In this document: positions 11,860 through 22,864 of the stretch, in pieces
How the letters are laid out: each line of letters opens with the position of its first letter
Position numbering within the stretch: position 1 is the first letter of the stretch
Origin: Epiperipatus broadwayi
Taxonomy: Eukaryota; Onychophora; Udeonychophora; Euonychophora; Peripatidae
Assembly: GCA_028023455.1 (NCBI GenBank)
Contig: JAQFVV010012395.1
Location: 1,862,001-1,926,000 of the forward strand
DNA: 64,000 nt
Reading direction: 5' to 3'
The notes under the pieces: model-generated
The model's input: only the letters and a program-made list of their open reading frames with translations
Told to the model about the DNA's origin: nothing
Databases searched by the model: none
Position numbers and translations under genes: made by a program

Positions 11860-12840
11860 GTTTTTGATTCCAGGTAAATACAATAAATCTCATGATTTAT
11901 ATCTTCCCTTTATAATTTAATCAAAGTATTTGACTCAGTTAATCAAGATTTGTGGCAAATTTTGAAATAACATAGATGGCTACATGAATCGACATTAAAT
12001 TATAATTTAAGTTTAATGGTAAAATTTTTTAATATTAACTGATTAAAAGCAACTTCATTTTCTTGGTATTCAAATTTACAATTTGCTTATGCTAATTGCA
12101 ATTTTATTTTTTTATTAATTAAACATGATTTATAGAGTGTTTTTAGGGTTATTTAAATTTAATCTTAATGTCTTTGTTTTTGAATTAATATACTAAAAGC
12201 CCAGGTATTTTATTAGTGAATGATGGTTTGGATAGTTATCATCTTGAGAATGTGGATCATTTTAAATGCCTTGGTAACTTTTTAGGAGAAAAAGTGTATT
12301 ATCAAGTTTGAGGAAAAAATATTTCATTGTAGTGATAAAATGACTTCTGTTAAGTTAATTGTATGTAAAACTATTATTCTGCCAAATTTATTCTAGAAAA
12401 GTGAAGTATGATTCACATATTAGGGTAATATAGACTCACTGGAAAATTTTCATTTAAATGAAATGCTCTATAATATTCCAAGATAATTTTAAGGTTATAA
12501 AACTAACTGATATGTTATCAGATTGCTGGAACAATAACAATGAATCTATCATTGTAAAGGCATATTAAGAGAATAAAAAAATAAGCCTTTTTTTTTTAAA
12601 GAAAGTATTTTTTGATGAACTGGAAGAAGTCGTTTTTTATTTATTTTATAACTATCTCAAAAATAATAAAGATGTGCATTATTGACCCTTTCCATTGGAA
12701 GGATATGTTAGAGAATAAAATATAATGGAAAGATACAATAGGAAGGATGTTAAAGTCTTTCAGAAAGAAAAGAATACTGGACAGAAGTTAAAAGATAGCC
12801 TGCTAGAAGATGGCAAACAAATAGGCTAAAGAAGAGCATA
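11860..12840 (+). pseudogene. LINE reverse transcriptase relic
   Basis: Broken frames contain NLIKVFDSVNQDLWQILK at about 11910-11966. This is the RT block usually seen as DLxKAFDSVxRxLLWxIL, with the catalytic-domain Asp region altered. Further on come LENVDHFKCLGNFLGE (about 12241), equivalent to the post-palm VxxFKYLGS motif, and KKVFFDELEEV plus VKVFQKEKNTGQKLKDS towards 12790. The last two match the C-terminal tail of the relic at 22610-23475, so both derive from one LINE family. Many stops are present. Confidence 0.65.
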
Positions 12841-12884
12841 TAATATATATAAAATTATTTTTGTGTTTTATGAACTATATTTGT

Positions 12885-13095
12885 ATTTAAATCATTTGTA
12901 CACTCACACAAAATTAGAGCCCAACAAAATATACCAAACTACTAGTGAGGTGGTTGAGACCTCTAATCCGACCAAACTCCAACTCATCTCCAGTACTCCA
13001 AATTTAACACCTTATGAGTGAATTCCTGGGTACCTCATTCTCATTTAACGGACCACATAGAACAGGAAACAGAGACTTAGTCATTACTAACCTAA
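12885..13095 (+). repeat. Partial copy of giant-palindrome repeat
   Basis: Starting at ATTTGTACACTCAC and continuing through AAAATATACCAAA, CCAACTCAT and TTTAACACCTTAT, this segment aligns with the right arm of the 6.1-kb palindrome from about 50148 to 50350. It begins close to the palindrome centre and has no matching inverted arm beside it. So the palindrome arm sequence also exists as a single, dispersed repeat. Confidence 0.65.
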
Positions 13096-13099
13096 CTAA

Positions 13100-13780
13100 A
13101 TAGCGATATATATAACACTTGACACTCTATTAATCTTAAATACTAGACATACACATATACATATAAACTCATTAAGAAATTGGAGTAATGAATGTGAATT
13201 TAATAATATACTTGATTATAAAATACTATGATTGATAAATATTGTTTTTTATCTAGAGCTGAGCAAGAAAATATACAACATTTATATTTAAAAGATTTAT
13301 TAAAACAATAACAAATATCTAACACAAAATATCATAATCAGATTTATAATCTTACAATATTCAATAAAAAAAAAAATATTAACCAATACCATATAACAAC
13401 AAAACATAAACAAAATATAAAATACGAAAGGCAAGACCGTAGTTTGTAGGGATGAAGAGAATAAATTCGGACATTTAAGAGTAATAAAAAAATAGAAACT
13501 TTAATCAAAAGACAGCAGTTAAAAATAAAGAAGGATTTTTTTTCTTTTATTATCATAAAGCACAGACCGATAGTTTCTTTTTAAAGAGGGAAAATTGAAA
13601 GTTTTAAATTTAGATAGAACGTCTTTAAAGGTTTTAAGAATTATAGATAAAGCATCCAGCCTTAAAAGATACATTCCCGCCCCTTAGGGACTGAAGCATA
13701 TACAAGATAGGGTGGAATAGGGCGACACTAACGCCTTCAGATAGTAAATTCTCATCTCCCGGAACTATTCAAAGAAGTAG
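13100..13780. other. No recognisable feature
   Basis: AT-rich to about 13620, then GC content rises and sequence becomes A/C-rich on the + strand leading into the tandem repeat. No coding sequence recognised. Confidence 0.45.
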
Positions 13781-13839
13781 AGGAAGAGGACACGCCAAGA
13801 AAAATATTACGCATTTGATGGCCCACAACATTCAGAAAA

Positions 13840-14178
13840 AAAAAGACCAAAACAAATAATCCCAGACAAAACAGACCAACAAAAACACCACAGACCAAGT
13901 TGCCTGCCTTTATCTACTTTTTATTTGTTGCCCAAACTTTTACTGTTTGATCGGAAAGAAACAACAACGTAAGAAGAGCCTAGAACAAGCAAAACCGGGA
14001 CACGCCCCCCAATATCTAAAAACAACTAATCCCGACAAACAGGACACTATTTAAAACACAACAAACCAACTTTTATTCTAACCCTTTTTTATCTTTTGCA
14101 AATTTTCGTTTGACTGGAAAGAAACACGAGGAAGAGCCAAAACAAGCAAAACCGGGACACGCCCCCCAATATCAAAAA
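13840..14178. repeat. Tandem repeat, 157-bp unit
   Basis: Two head-to-tail units share GAAGAGCC, ACAAGCAAAACCGGGACACG and a C-run followed by AATATC, at 13973-14016 and 14131-14173, with a 157-158 bp period. Internal matches include GGAAAGAAACA and TTTTATCTTTTGC-like blocks. A more decayed related stretch (GAGGACACGCCAAG) lies near 13785. The unit is A/C-rich on the + strand and GC-richer than its surroundings. Satellite fragment or LTR-like repeat; identity unknown. Confidence 0.75.
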
Positions 14179-14504
14179 AACTATACCAACTGGAATTTCA
14201 TGGATTTATAATTTACTAAACCAAATGTGGATTTGCCCTTTCTAAACAAAAAACCCTCAAATATTATAAACATACATTTAGGGCTGCGGTGCAAACAAGT
14301 TTGAACATACGTGATACAAACGTAAAAGAAACCGGGGAAGAACCGGAAAGACCGGGCGCAGGGCAAAACGGGGGAAGGACGAAGGATATTCATTACAAAA
14401 CTGCTTTTTTCTATTGTTTTTTTTTTTGTCATTTTTCTTTCCATTTCTTTTTGTTCATTTATTTTCAGTAGTTAGAATGACACACACCCATCCATCCATT
14501 TACC

Positions 14505-14640
14505 ACCCTGTGCAGCTTTGACGCAATAGGTAGAGCTTCCTACTTGGGATATGGAGGTCCCAGGCCGATTCTGACACTGACAGATCTGGCATGCAAATAT
14601 GTTATAACACCTGGGCAACAAAGTTATATTCCTTTTTTTT
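14505..14640 (+). repeat. tRNA-derived SINE (family T)
   Basis: The head has box-A-like GACGCAATAGGTAGAGC and a box-B-like GGCCGATTCTG about 40 bp later. It is followed by a body with TCTGGCATGCAAATATGTTA and CCTGGGCAACAAAG, and by a poly-T stretch. It aligns along its length with the SINE at 31600-31731 (ACTTGGGATAT, TCTGG, CTGAGCAATAAG). Flanks show only a diverged target-site duplication (AGTAGTTAG versus AGTAATTG). Probably inactive. Confidence 0.65.
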
Positions 14641-15193
14641 TTTGAGTAATTGTTAATGATTGAGGCTGTTTGTGTTTTGGAGTATATATATGCGGTCATA
14701 CGTACATGGTATTAATATATTTGCTAGATTGGCTGATTACAAATTTGTTTTATTTTGTAGACTGAATTATTTAAACATTGCAATCTTATCGCCGACATAA
14801 AAAGATAATGTCCTCACATTTAATATCTCATATTCTAATTGCGCATAAATAAAATTGAAAAATAATAAAATATTATTGTAATACATATATTAATATAAAA
14901 ATCATGATTGCTAAAACAAAGTATATATATAAACTCAGTACAATAATATAATTCGACTGACTGTAAGTTTTTATAATCTTTGTAGTTTTTAATTTTTTAA
15001 AAGTTTTTGCTCAAAAATGTTACATTTGCTTTAAGGAGATAGAAGTTCTTTTAAAATTCACTAATAATCACTGGTCTTAATGAATACAACTTTTTTATAT
15101 AACATTTTTATATTTATAATGTTTTATAAATCTTCTCAACTTTTTTTAAACACAAAAAATGACAAAATCAAACTATTTTGTATATATGTCAAA

Positions 15194-15264
15194 GCGTTGA
15201 CCGGGAAGCGAACCCAGGCTGGCTGCTTCCAAGGCAGCTATGTTAACCGCTAGGCCACCAACGC
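15194..15264 (-). repeat. tRNA-Gly-like SINE (family G) copy
   Basis: The 71-nt minus-strand segment folds as a tRNA. It has a 7-bp acceptor stem (GCGTTGG/TCAACGC with one G-U), a perfect box A (TGGCCTAGCGG), a 5-bp anticodon stem GCTGC/GCAGC and a T arm CTGGG-TTCGCTT-CCCGG. The body matches animal tRNA-Gly(UCC) as I remember it, but the anticodon position reads TGG. The D stem is broken, and the universally conserved A58 of the T loop is C. The same A58C change and a 3' GACA motif occur in copies at 29418 and 41034, pointing to a SINE and not a working tRNA gene. Flanking AAATCAAAC and AAATTAAAC may be a decayed target-site duplication. Confidence 0.7.
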
Positions 15265-15344
15265 TTGACTAAATTAAACATTTATTTATTCTGGCTGTCT
15301 TTAAATGATGTGTAACTGCTGCTTTCAAAATCATGTATTTAAAA

Positions 15345-15770
15345 CACTAAACTCTCCACATAGTAATGCCACCCAGTGCAAATCTTAATAACCAATGGAT
15401 GCAAGGTTTGTGCATAAAATCACTATCTAGTGCCTACTCATTTAATATCCTCAGACTAGTTTCTAGCTTGTGGCTTTCATCAGTGATGGGGTTTAGAACT
15501 GAGAGCACTGCATCTAGACTTTAAGAACTAATGCAACACTCTAGAAGCCACCTTTTACCTATTTAGTTAATTATAAAGCTATGAGCCCAAGATGAAAACA
15601 CAATAATGTTTTTAATCCAATCTCTTACACTTGTATAGTCATATAGATCTGGAACCAGTTCAGTGTTCATACACTTTGGTGTCATTGGTTTAGTAAAAAC
15701 CATAATCACCATCAATGATGATCAAGTGATGTTTTAATGGCATTATGTATTCTAATAACATTTTCTCATA
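15345..15770 (-). repeat. Dispersed hammerhead-bearing repeat, copy 1
   Basis: On the minus strand this aligns over most of its length with 55880-56310 on the + strand. Shared blocks include GATCAAGTGATGTT/GATCATGTGATGTT, a TTGTGTTTTCATC-type block, TCATAGCTTTA, CATCACTGATGAA, GAGTAGGCACTAGAT and TTTTATGCACAAA. Length is about 430 bp, with no ORF. It contains the hammerhead-like motif described separately. PLE long-terminal repeats or retrozymes are the likeliest source, by analogy with known hammerhead-carrying repeats. Confidence 0.7.
15440..15495 (-). ncRNA. Hammerhead ribozyme-like motif
   Basis: The minus strand reads CTGATGA (15483-15477), then AAGCCACAAGCTA with a short AGC/GCT stem II. 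Next come GAAAC (15463-15459), loop TA and GTC (15456-15454), as in type I hammerheads with a two-pair stem III. Stem I is imperfect: CATCA before the core against TGAGG after the GTC, with one mismatch. All core residues (CUGAUGA, GAAA, A15.1-U16.1, C17) are present. Stem II lacks the usual closing G-C pair, so activity is doubtful. Confidence 0.5.
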
Positions 15771-15774
15771 CTGT

Positions 15775-16350
15775 TACATCTTTTTATTGCAAAAACAATT
15801 AATTGAATCAATTAAGTATTAAGAAGTTATGTCTTTGTTTGCCACTGTGATATGACATTAGTTCAAAGATGTTGATAATAATTATGCTTTTTTTCACTCT
15901 CTCTTGGAATCAATTATTAAACTGATTCCATAATATAAAATTATGCTAACATTGACATGATAGTAATTTAAAGATATTTCTAAAAATTATACATTATCTT
16001 TTCTCTCATCCCAAATAATTTATTTAATACAATAATTAGAGCATTATTTTTTATTCTTTACTAATGTTATATGTTAGTAAGGTAGGAATGATCTTTGCTT
16101 CATATTGTGTATATATTTTTGTTAGAAATTTATTGATGAAGAAAAAATGATTGAAATCAGAAATGACAATTTCAAATGTAAAAATTGAAATCTGTATACA
16201 GTATTTCAATAGTAACTTGTTTTCATGATTTAAATAACTTGTTCAAATCTCGAAAAAATTATGAAACATTACTAAACAATGTAAAAGTTATATTTTAATT
16301 TCAACCATTTAATTTGGTTTATACTTTTATTGGCACTGAAAAATCGAATA
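15775..16350. other. No recognisable feature
   Basis: AT-rich intron or intergenic sequence without a supported gene. Confidence 0.5.
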
Positions 16351-16354
16351 GGTT

Positions 16355-16370
16355 TCTCTCTCTCTCTCTC
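16355..16370. repeat. (TC)n microsatellite
   Basis: Eight TC dinucleotides in a row. Confidence 0.9.
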
Positions 16371-16374
16371 ATAT

Positions 16375-18600
16375 TTTACTGCATGCCAAAGTATATAATG
16401 TATTAATCATCTTTAATTCAGAATTCACAGAAATTCTTTACCATCAGGAAAGTGTATATTAATTTTAGTACCCCTCCCTCCAATATTAGTTATTTATTTT
16501 AAAAGCTTACATAGGAATAATAAGAAATGTGGAATATAATTGATAATATTAAAAATATATATATTCCTATTTATTTATTTTTAAAATTCATATAAACTAA
16601 AGTGAGTGGTTGAAATCTTGGATCATATTAAAAAAAATTTAGGCTAGAAAATTTTTTCATATTTTTATAAAATTTATCTATATAATTTTATTCTATGAAT
16701 TTTTTCTGCATAGTTCTGAGAAAGAAAAAAAAATAGAAAAAAATATATATATTTCAGTCTCAATGAAAATATGTGGCTATAAATGATATCTGGAAAAAAG
16801 CCTCATAGATTCGATATTTGATGAAATACAAGCATTTTATAGATAAGTGAAGATTCCCAAAGAAGCTTATGGTGTTTGATTTTGGATAGTGAGATAACCA
16901 TCTAATTATTGATTGGCCAATTAAGTATTGAGCATATCAATTAGTAGATAGATTGCTTTGTGAGTGATGTCTTCTTAATAATTTTTTTTTTTAAGGGTAG
17001 AAGGTTCAAAAGAGACTATTTCTCTGAAGTGAGCTTCTTAATGTTGCTGTTATTTTATTTATATATAGCAACCAATTCCAAGGAAAGAAAATGAGAATGA
17101 GAGAGGAAAAGACTGCTTTAGAAATGAGTTTTGTAATGACTATATAAACCAATCTATGAAACCCAACTATGTCTAATTGTAGTTGTCCAATATATTCTAG
17201 CTCTGTCATATTTTACCAATAGAAACAATCAATATTGCATTTCTTTAGAATTTTATAATGTTGATGGGATTTAAACTTTCCACTTTTACAATACTCCCCC
17301 CTCAGTAACGATTACTAACAAATCAGAATGTCGTATTTCAGTTTATTTAGTGTCATTTGTATTGTCTTTTTTGTCATTGTAACTATATATTTATTTTCTA
17401 TTTTCTTCTAATTTATTAAAAACATATAATTAATTTGAGAAATAATAAATGCACCCACACTGCTATTCATTCAACACAAGCAATTCCATTCAATTAAAAA
17501 GGTGGTATGGGGGATGATGTTTTTAAATATTCATGCGCTGTATTTTTGATTATTTCTCCTTTTTCTGGATTAATTATTACATTATTTCTTTTTCATTCAC
17601 AGGTAGCTTATATGACTTTGAGTACACACGTTCTTTCAAACACAATTCCCTAAAAGCAATTCAGTCGTTACTACAAAGTGGGGGGAAATTTTTTCTGTAT
17701 TACATGCTGTTTCTTGGATTTTTTTTTTAATGCATAAATTTGATTTATATACAATATAAATTTATGCATGGTGGCATTATAAAAATGTAATGCAGAACAT
17801 ATTTTTAAGAACATAAATAGAGATCAATGGAAAACGTAACTTCCTCCCCCAATTGTATAATCATTTTTATTTAATTTTTTTTTTTAAAAAAAGGACAGAG
17901 AAATTACAATGTTATGATGTTGAAAAGAGCAGAGAAGTCTCCTAATGATTCACTGATTGATAGAGATTGACAGGAGACCAGCAAAACTAACAAACTGTAC
18001 ATTTGCAGTGTCAATTTTAGTTTAGAAATAGGTCATGTTTTTAAATTATCCTAACTTAGGAAATGATCATTTCTAATAAATCTGTCAGAGTTCTGTAAAT
18101 ATTAACTTTTCATTCATGAATTGCATTTATTAGTAGGTTTGTGTGGGAAATCCTTTAGTTAACGCTATTTAAATCAGTTTGTCTGTCAGCAGTTGAGTAT
18201 GTTTTCATTACCACTCATTTCTTAGGTGTAGAGATAAAAAGCTTAATTGTATAAAAGATTTTAATTATTCTGAACTATTGTTAGAGATGGCAGGTATCCC
18301 TCCTCCCCCAGTTTCTTGCAATTTTAACATATAAGGATAAAGTCACAAATATAGTAATAATTACTTATCGTTCTCTTAAAATGAATATGTGTATTTAGAT
18401 ATTACTAAGAAAATAAAATAGGAATGGAAAACTGTTCAAATCCTCACTATCTACTGAGTAACAAGCCTTCTCACTGAGCTTGTGTAAAGACTTTTGTTTT
18501 GCAGAGATCTATTTAAAAGTTTTGTCTACCTGATCTGCATGCGCATGCATTATTTTTAATATATATATAATTGATTTTAAACTGAAGTGCTTTTCCATTT
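16375..18600. other. No recognisable feature
   Basis: AT-rich. A short 11-bp-stem hairpin (TGCATAAATTT/AAATTTATGCA) lies at about 17731-17769. A TTCATTCACAG/GT acceptor-like site near 17602 leads into a frame that ends in Phe-rich sequence and was not accepted as an exon. Confidence 0.45.
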
Positions 18601-18604
18601 ATAG

Positions 18605-18745
18605 CGAGGAAAATAGAATATATAAATACTTGATGAGATTAAATCCAAACTCAGTTGAAGCGCAAATAACCAGATTAAGATTGCTTTATTTTGATCATAT
18701 CATGAGACATCTTATTCAATAGAATAGAAGGTATCCTTTATTTGA
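18605..18745 (+). pseudogene. LINE C-terminal relic
   Basis: One frame reads LMRLNPNSVEAQITRLRL followed by LYFDHIMRHLIQ and a stop. This is the LINE tail pattern (SLEGLxLKLxLQYFGHLMRR) found in many metazoan non-LTR elements. Only this short block is recognisable. Confidence 0.5.
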
Positions 18746-18749
18746 AAAG

Positions 18750-20365
18750 CTAAAAAATTGTTGTTAATGAAAAAATAATAAATTAGCAATATCATGTACA
18801 GTCTTCATTACCACATTAATAAATGAATGTCCTTGAGAAGATAGAAAAAGCAAATGAATGATTAATATCTGTGGTAAAATGATATTCATTTGATTACCAG
18901 TAGTTGGTGTTAACTTGATAACATTTACTAGCAGTGGTCTGGGGCAATAGTTCCGACAGCATGTGGCAGAAAAGTGAATGTAACTTGCATTAAAATAATG
19001 TTTTATTTAAAGTTAAAAAAGAAGCTAAATCTAGAATATTTTGTAGCCACCAGTGAATTTTCAGAGCTCTTTAAACTTTATAACAATAACAATTGAGGCT
19101 TTATCTCTTGAGAGTTTATAAAAAGTTTGTGCAGAGCTGAGTACCATCCATGGGCTTTAAGTTCCAGATTCTGTCATTCTACTGCTGTATAAAACCAAGC
19201 AGAGCTTAAATATTTATGATTGTATATTATCAGTCAGAATATTCTATTGTTTAGTCTTTTAACCTGCATTATATCTACAATAAGATAATAAGAGCAAAGA
19301 TCCTCATGAAAAGAACCATTATATTGATTTAAAAACTTTTTTTGAGTTATTACTTTGATAGTTTCAAATAGCTGTACTAATAAATTTCTACAAAAAGATA
19401 GCGAAAATTATACATTTTGATAATTTTCAGATAATAATGTAATAGTAAATTGTCGAATTTGTTTTCAAATTGCCTCCCCCCCCCCCTAAATAAGTTTATA
19501 TGTTTTTAAATTAACATGGATTGTTTTATTAGTAGCTTTACAATTTTTGGAAAGCATCCTAATCCCTAGATAAGATCTGATTGTGTAAATTGTTTTTTAA
19601 AAATCTCTTTGTTTTTTTAATTATGGACCATTTCTTAAATCATTTTTTAAAGTAGTGCCTCATAATAATAACTTTATACAATTAAACTTTATTTTTTATA
19701 AACTATTCATATTATTAAATGTTTGTTTTTCTAGATTCGTTATTTTAACGATTCATAATTAATATTTGTCAGTTGAAAAAAAAAAAAAAATTGAGTTCAT
19801 AATAGTGACATAATTTAGTGAATCCTAGAAACATGCCCAGATTTATTCACAGTAAATCAAAAGAAATTATATATTATAGTATGTAATGCATTGCAACTGA
19901 TTGTTTTTTTTTTAAAAAAAGTAAAGCAATCATATATTAATTAGTATTGCCATTTTATAACTACCATTTTTAAGAAATTGTTTTATCTAAATTTTGACTT
20001 GCTACATAATTACATTGGAAGAGTGGCAAACTCATATATAATGTTCTGGATTTAATGTACAATCTGCTTTTGGTTGCTTGAACGTCACATAACCTCCTTA
20101 GTACTAATTGCATGATGATATAAACAAACTGGTTTAACATCACATAGATTATAATACTGAAACTCTGCATCTTCATTAACATTCGACAAAACTTTGCAGA
20201 CTAGAAGATGTAGCATCATTTTTTCCAGATTCTTCATTTTATTTTTAGTGCTGTTTCAACATTTTATTGGTTAGCATGTCAACTATTTTAAATATTTAAA
20301 ATATATATATATATAAATTTGTTATAAAAAAAATTTCAATAAAATATTTTCAGAGTTTTTCAGTT
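18750..20365. other. No recognisable feature
   Basis: AT-rich, with a C homopolymer near 19475 and poly-A runs. No supported gene or repeat boundary. Confidence 0.45.
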
Positions 20366-20537
20366 ACTATTTAGAAAGCAATATATAATTCTAAGGCTGT
20401 ATGTAATTTGCTTATACTGAATGTTTCTTATATATGTAATTAAAGGGATTTGAACTCACTATATTTCAGTCTATTCATTCTTCACTCTATCTCAAGCAAC
20501 CAATACACATACCCACATACATTCGAAAAAGATACAC

Positions 20538-20604
20538 GATCATCAATATATATATATATATTGTACAGAACCAACATTCATCAGTTGGGCCAAATCATAA
20601 TCTC
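20538..20604 (-). ncRNA. Degenerate hammerhead-like motif
   Basis: The minus strand reads GGCCCAA, CTGATGA (20584-20578), then ATGTTGGTTCTGTAC. The GAAA box is replaced by an AT-rich run, so the fold is broken. It is recognised as a member only by alignment to the unit at 21544. Confidence 0.45.
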
Positions 20605-20971
20605 CCACAGTCGGTGCTTGGTTTATATTAAGATAGTAATTCCTCAAACTAATCTTCTCATTCTTCCAACTACTCAACTAGTCATTTTATTGAAAAACCA
20701 ATGATGTAGATATTATGTCAATCTAACCCCTCATATTATTGGGTCATTACATATCCATATATATTAATAGAAGAGGAATGAGCTGAACTTATACAAAGAT
20801 ATAATCTATTTACTAAGCAATATGTAATTCTAAGATAGTCTGTAATTTGCTTATACTGAATGTTTATATATATATATAATTAGAGGGATTTGAATTCACG
20901 ATTTTTCAGTCTATTCATTCTCCATTCCATCGCAAACAAATTTATACATATGATCATATGCAGGTGAAAAA

Positions 20972-21008
20972 GATGTATGATTCCCAATATATGTATTTCA
21001 TGCAGAAG
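20972..21008 (-). ncRNA. Hammerhead-like 3' half
   Basis: The minus strand reads TTCTGCAT-GAAA-TACATATA-TTGGGAATCAT. The segment after GAAA forms the expected three-pair stem III (A-U, U-A, A-U) with U at 16.1 and A at the cleavage position, followed by the stem I strand. The 5' half (CTGATGA) is missing, replaced by other unit sequence. Useful as evidence for the ancestral sequence of the family. Confidence 0.45.
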
Positions 21009-21095
21009 GGTGAGAAGTTTGAAGCCTGTCCATTAAAGTTTAAGGAATTGCTATCTTGATATAATAAACTAAGTACTTTTTATGTATGTGTGATA

Positions 21096-21155
21096 GATTA
21101 TAAATTGGCCCAACTGATGACTGCTGGTTCTGCATGAAGTATGTATATGTGTGTG
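21096..21155 (+). ncRNA. Hammerhead-like motif, plus unit 1
   Basis: GGCCCAA, CTGATGA (21114-21120) and CTGCTGGTTCTGCAT are followed by GAAG (GAAA changed in its last base) and TATGTATA, which keeps U at 16.1. The downstream stem I strand is altered to TGTGTG. Predicted inactive. Confidence 0.5.
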
Positions 21156-21543
21156 ATTATGTGAATTGGTTGCCTGAGAAAAAGTGGAAGAAGAATAAAT
21201 TGAAAAATCCCGAGTTCAAATCTGTCTGTTTGCATATATAGGAAACATTCATATAAGGAAATGACATACTGGTTTAGAATTGCATATTGGGTTGGAAAAT
21301 AGATTACATCTTAATATAAGATCTACCAATCCCTCTTTTAATATATATTTGATACGTAATGTCTACATGGAAATGACTTATAATATCCAAATCTAACAAG
21401 GGCTTTGAGCATTCCATTGTTAGTTTTTCAACAAAATGGCTAGTTGAATAGTTGGAATGGTGAAAAAATTGAAGCCTGCCCACTAAAGTTTGAGGAATTG
21501 CTATCTTAATATAAACTAAGCACTGATTAATGTGTGGGAGATT

Positions 21544-21602
21544 ATGATCTTGCCCAACTGATGAATGCTCGTTCTGCATGAAATATGTACATTGGGGATC
21601 AT
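21544..21602 (+). ncRNA. Hammerhead ribozyme-like motif, plus unit 2
   Basis: This is the best-preserved copy. Stem I pairs CCCAA (21553-21557) with TTGGG (21592-21596). It continues after a TTG bulge as ATGATC (21544-21549) with GATCAT (21597-21602). The core is CTGATGA at 21558-21564. Stem II is ATGC/GCAT with loop TCGTTCT, followed by GAAA (21580-21583). Stem III is T-A-loop-T-A, and A21591 is the cleavage nucleotide. The one core defect is C instead of U at position 16.1 (21590). A sister copy at 21147 and the half-copy at 20972 keep U there. Type I hammerhead by topology, with an internal bulge in stem I facing loop II as in efficient natural ribozymes. Confidence 0.68.
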
Positions 21603-22042
21603 GTATCTTTTTCACATGTGTGTGGTCATATTTATTAATTGCTTGAGATGGATTTGAGGATGAATAGATTGAAAACTCCTGAGTTCTAATCCCTCTAATT
21701 ACATATATAAGAAATATTCAGTATAAGCAAATTACTTACTGCTTTAGAATTACATATTGCTTGGGAAATAGATTACATCTTAGTATAAGTTCAGTCCATT
21801 TCTTTTCTATTAATATATATGGATACATAATGGTCCAATAATATTAGGGGTTCGATTGACACTACCCGGGTATGACTACAATATCAATTCCAATAAGGGC
21901 TTTAAATGTTCCATCTTCAGTTTTTCAATGAAATGAAGACTGAATAGTTGGAAGGGTGAAAAGACTGGAGCCTGTTCATTAAAGTTTGAGGAATTGCTAT
22001 ATTAATATAAACTGAGCACTGACTGTATATATGTGTAGGAGG

Positions 22043-22104
22043 TTATGACTTGGCCCAATTGATGAGTGCTGGTTCTACATGAAATATATACATTGGGGAT
22101 TATG
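22043..22104 (+). ncRNA. Hammerhead-like motif, plus unit 3
   Basis: GGCCCAA, TTGATGA (C3 changed to T, 22059-22065), stem II GTGC against ACAT with one mismatch, GAAA (22081-22084), then TATATACA and TTGGGGAT. It shares with unit 2 the C at position 16.1. Likely inactive. Confidence 0.5.
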
Positions 22105-22864
22105 TATCTTTTTTGCATGTGTGTGGTCATGAGTATCAGTTACTTGAGATGGAGTGGAGGATGAATAGATTGAAAAATTCTGAGTTCAAATCCTCATTAC
22201 ATATTTAGAAAGCAGTTATTGGTTTTTATATAATTTATTTAAATTCTAGATTTTAAATATTTATAAATGAAATCAAATATGCACTTGTGATTCTGAAATT
22301 GATGAATTGTCTATAGTGATGAACTTTTTATATTTGCTAAATTAAGTCTTATATGAGTTAAATTCTTCATTTTATTCAATAGATATTTATTATAATACAT
22401 ATATTACAGGATGAACGATATTCAGATTTTTTAAAATATATAGTGTACTGACTATTGTGCTACTCTTTCGAATTCAAAAAATGATCTGCAGAATGTACTT
22501 AATGTTTTGAATACAATATATAATTATAATGATTAAAAATTTATTGTCTGTTATCAATCAGTGATGGAAAAAAAAAACTTCAAATTTTTGGTTACATGGT
22601 TATCTGTTTAAAAATATAAGCGAATTTAAATACCTCTATAGTTTTTTAAGTATTAAAGGTCGATTTAGATGTTGAATTGCTGTACAGACTCCAGTGTGGT
22701 AGCTACTTTTAACAATTTAAAAGACAGGGCATTTCATTATGGTGATATGACTACAGCAACTAAGCTGTTTATAGAGCTGTTATTTTGCCTAACTTATTGT
22801 ATGGAAGTGAGACTTGGACACTATTGACACAATATAAATACATTGTTCCATAACATTTTTCTGA

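Larger units (their letters stand above)
20370..22215. repeat. Array of ~490-bp hammerhead-bearing units
   Basis: At least five related units lie here, the first two in minus orientation (20.4-21.0 kb) and the next three in plus orientation with a spacing of about 490 bp (marker GAGTTCAAATC or variants near 21215, 21680 and 22175). Shared blocks include TTGAGGAATTGCTAT, GGCCCAACTGATGA, TCTGCATGAAATATG, CTTGAGATGG, GATGAATAGATTGAAAA and AAATTACTTACTG-like tails. Each complete unit has an HHR-like core about 100 bp upstream of a tRNA-like segment ending in a box-B-like GAGTTCAAATCC. No coding potential. Layout, size and ribozyme resemble metazoan retrozymes or PLE terminal repeats. Confidence 0.8.

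Noticed and set aside
14181-14471. Open frames on both strands
   Set aside because: Low-complexity, composition-driven frames next to the 157-bp tandem repeat.
15194-15264. Functional tRNA gene
   Set aside because: Broken D stem, altered A58, and clear relation to two SINE copies with target-site duplications.
17590-17730. Exon after a TTCATTCACAG acceptor
   Set aside because: Frame degenerates into a Phe-rich poly-T translation with no donor and no recognised protein.
21304-21615. 103-codon minus-strand open frame
   Set aside because: Runs through the non-coding hammerhead array and has no conserved domain.
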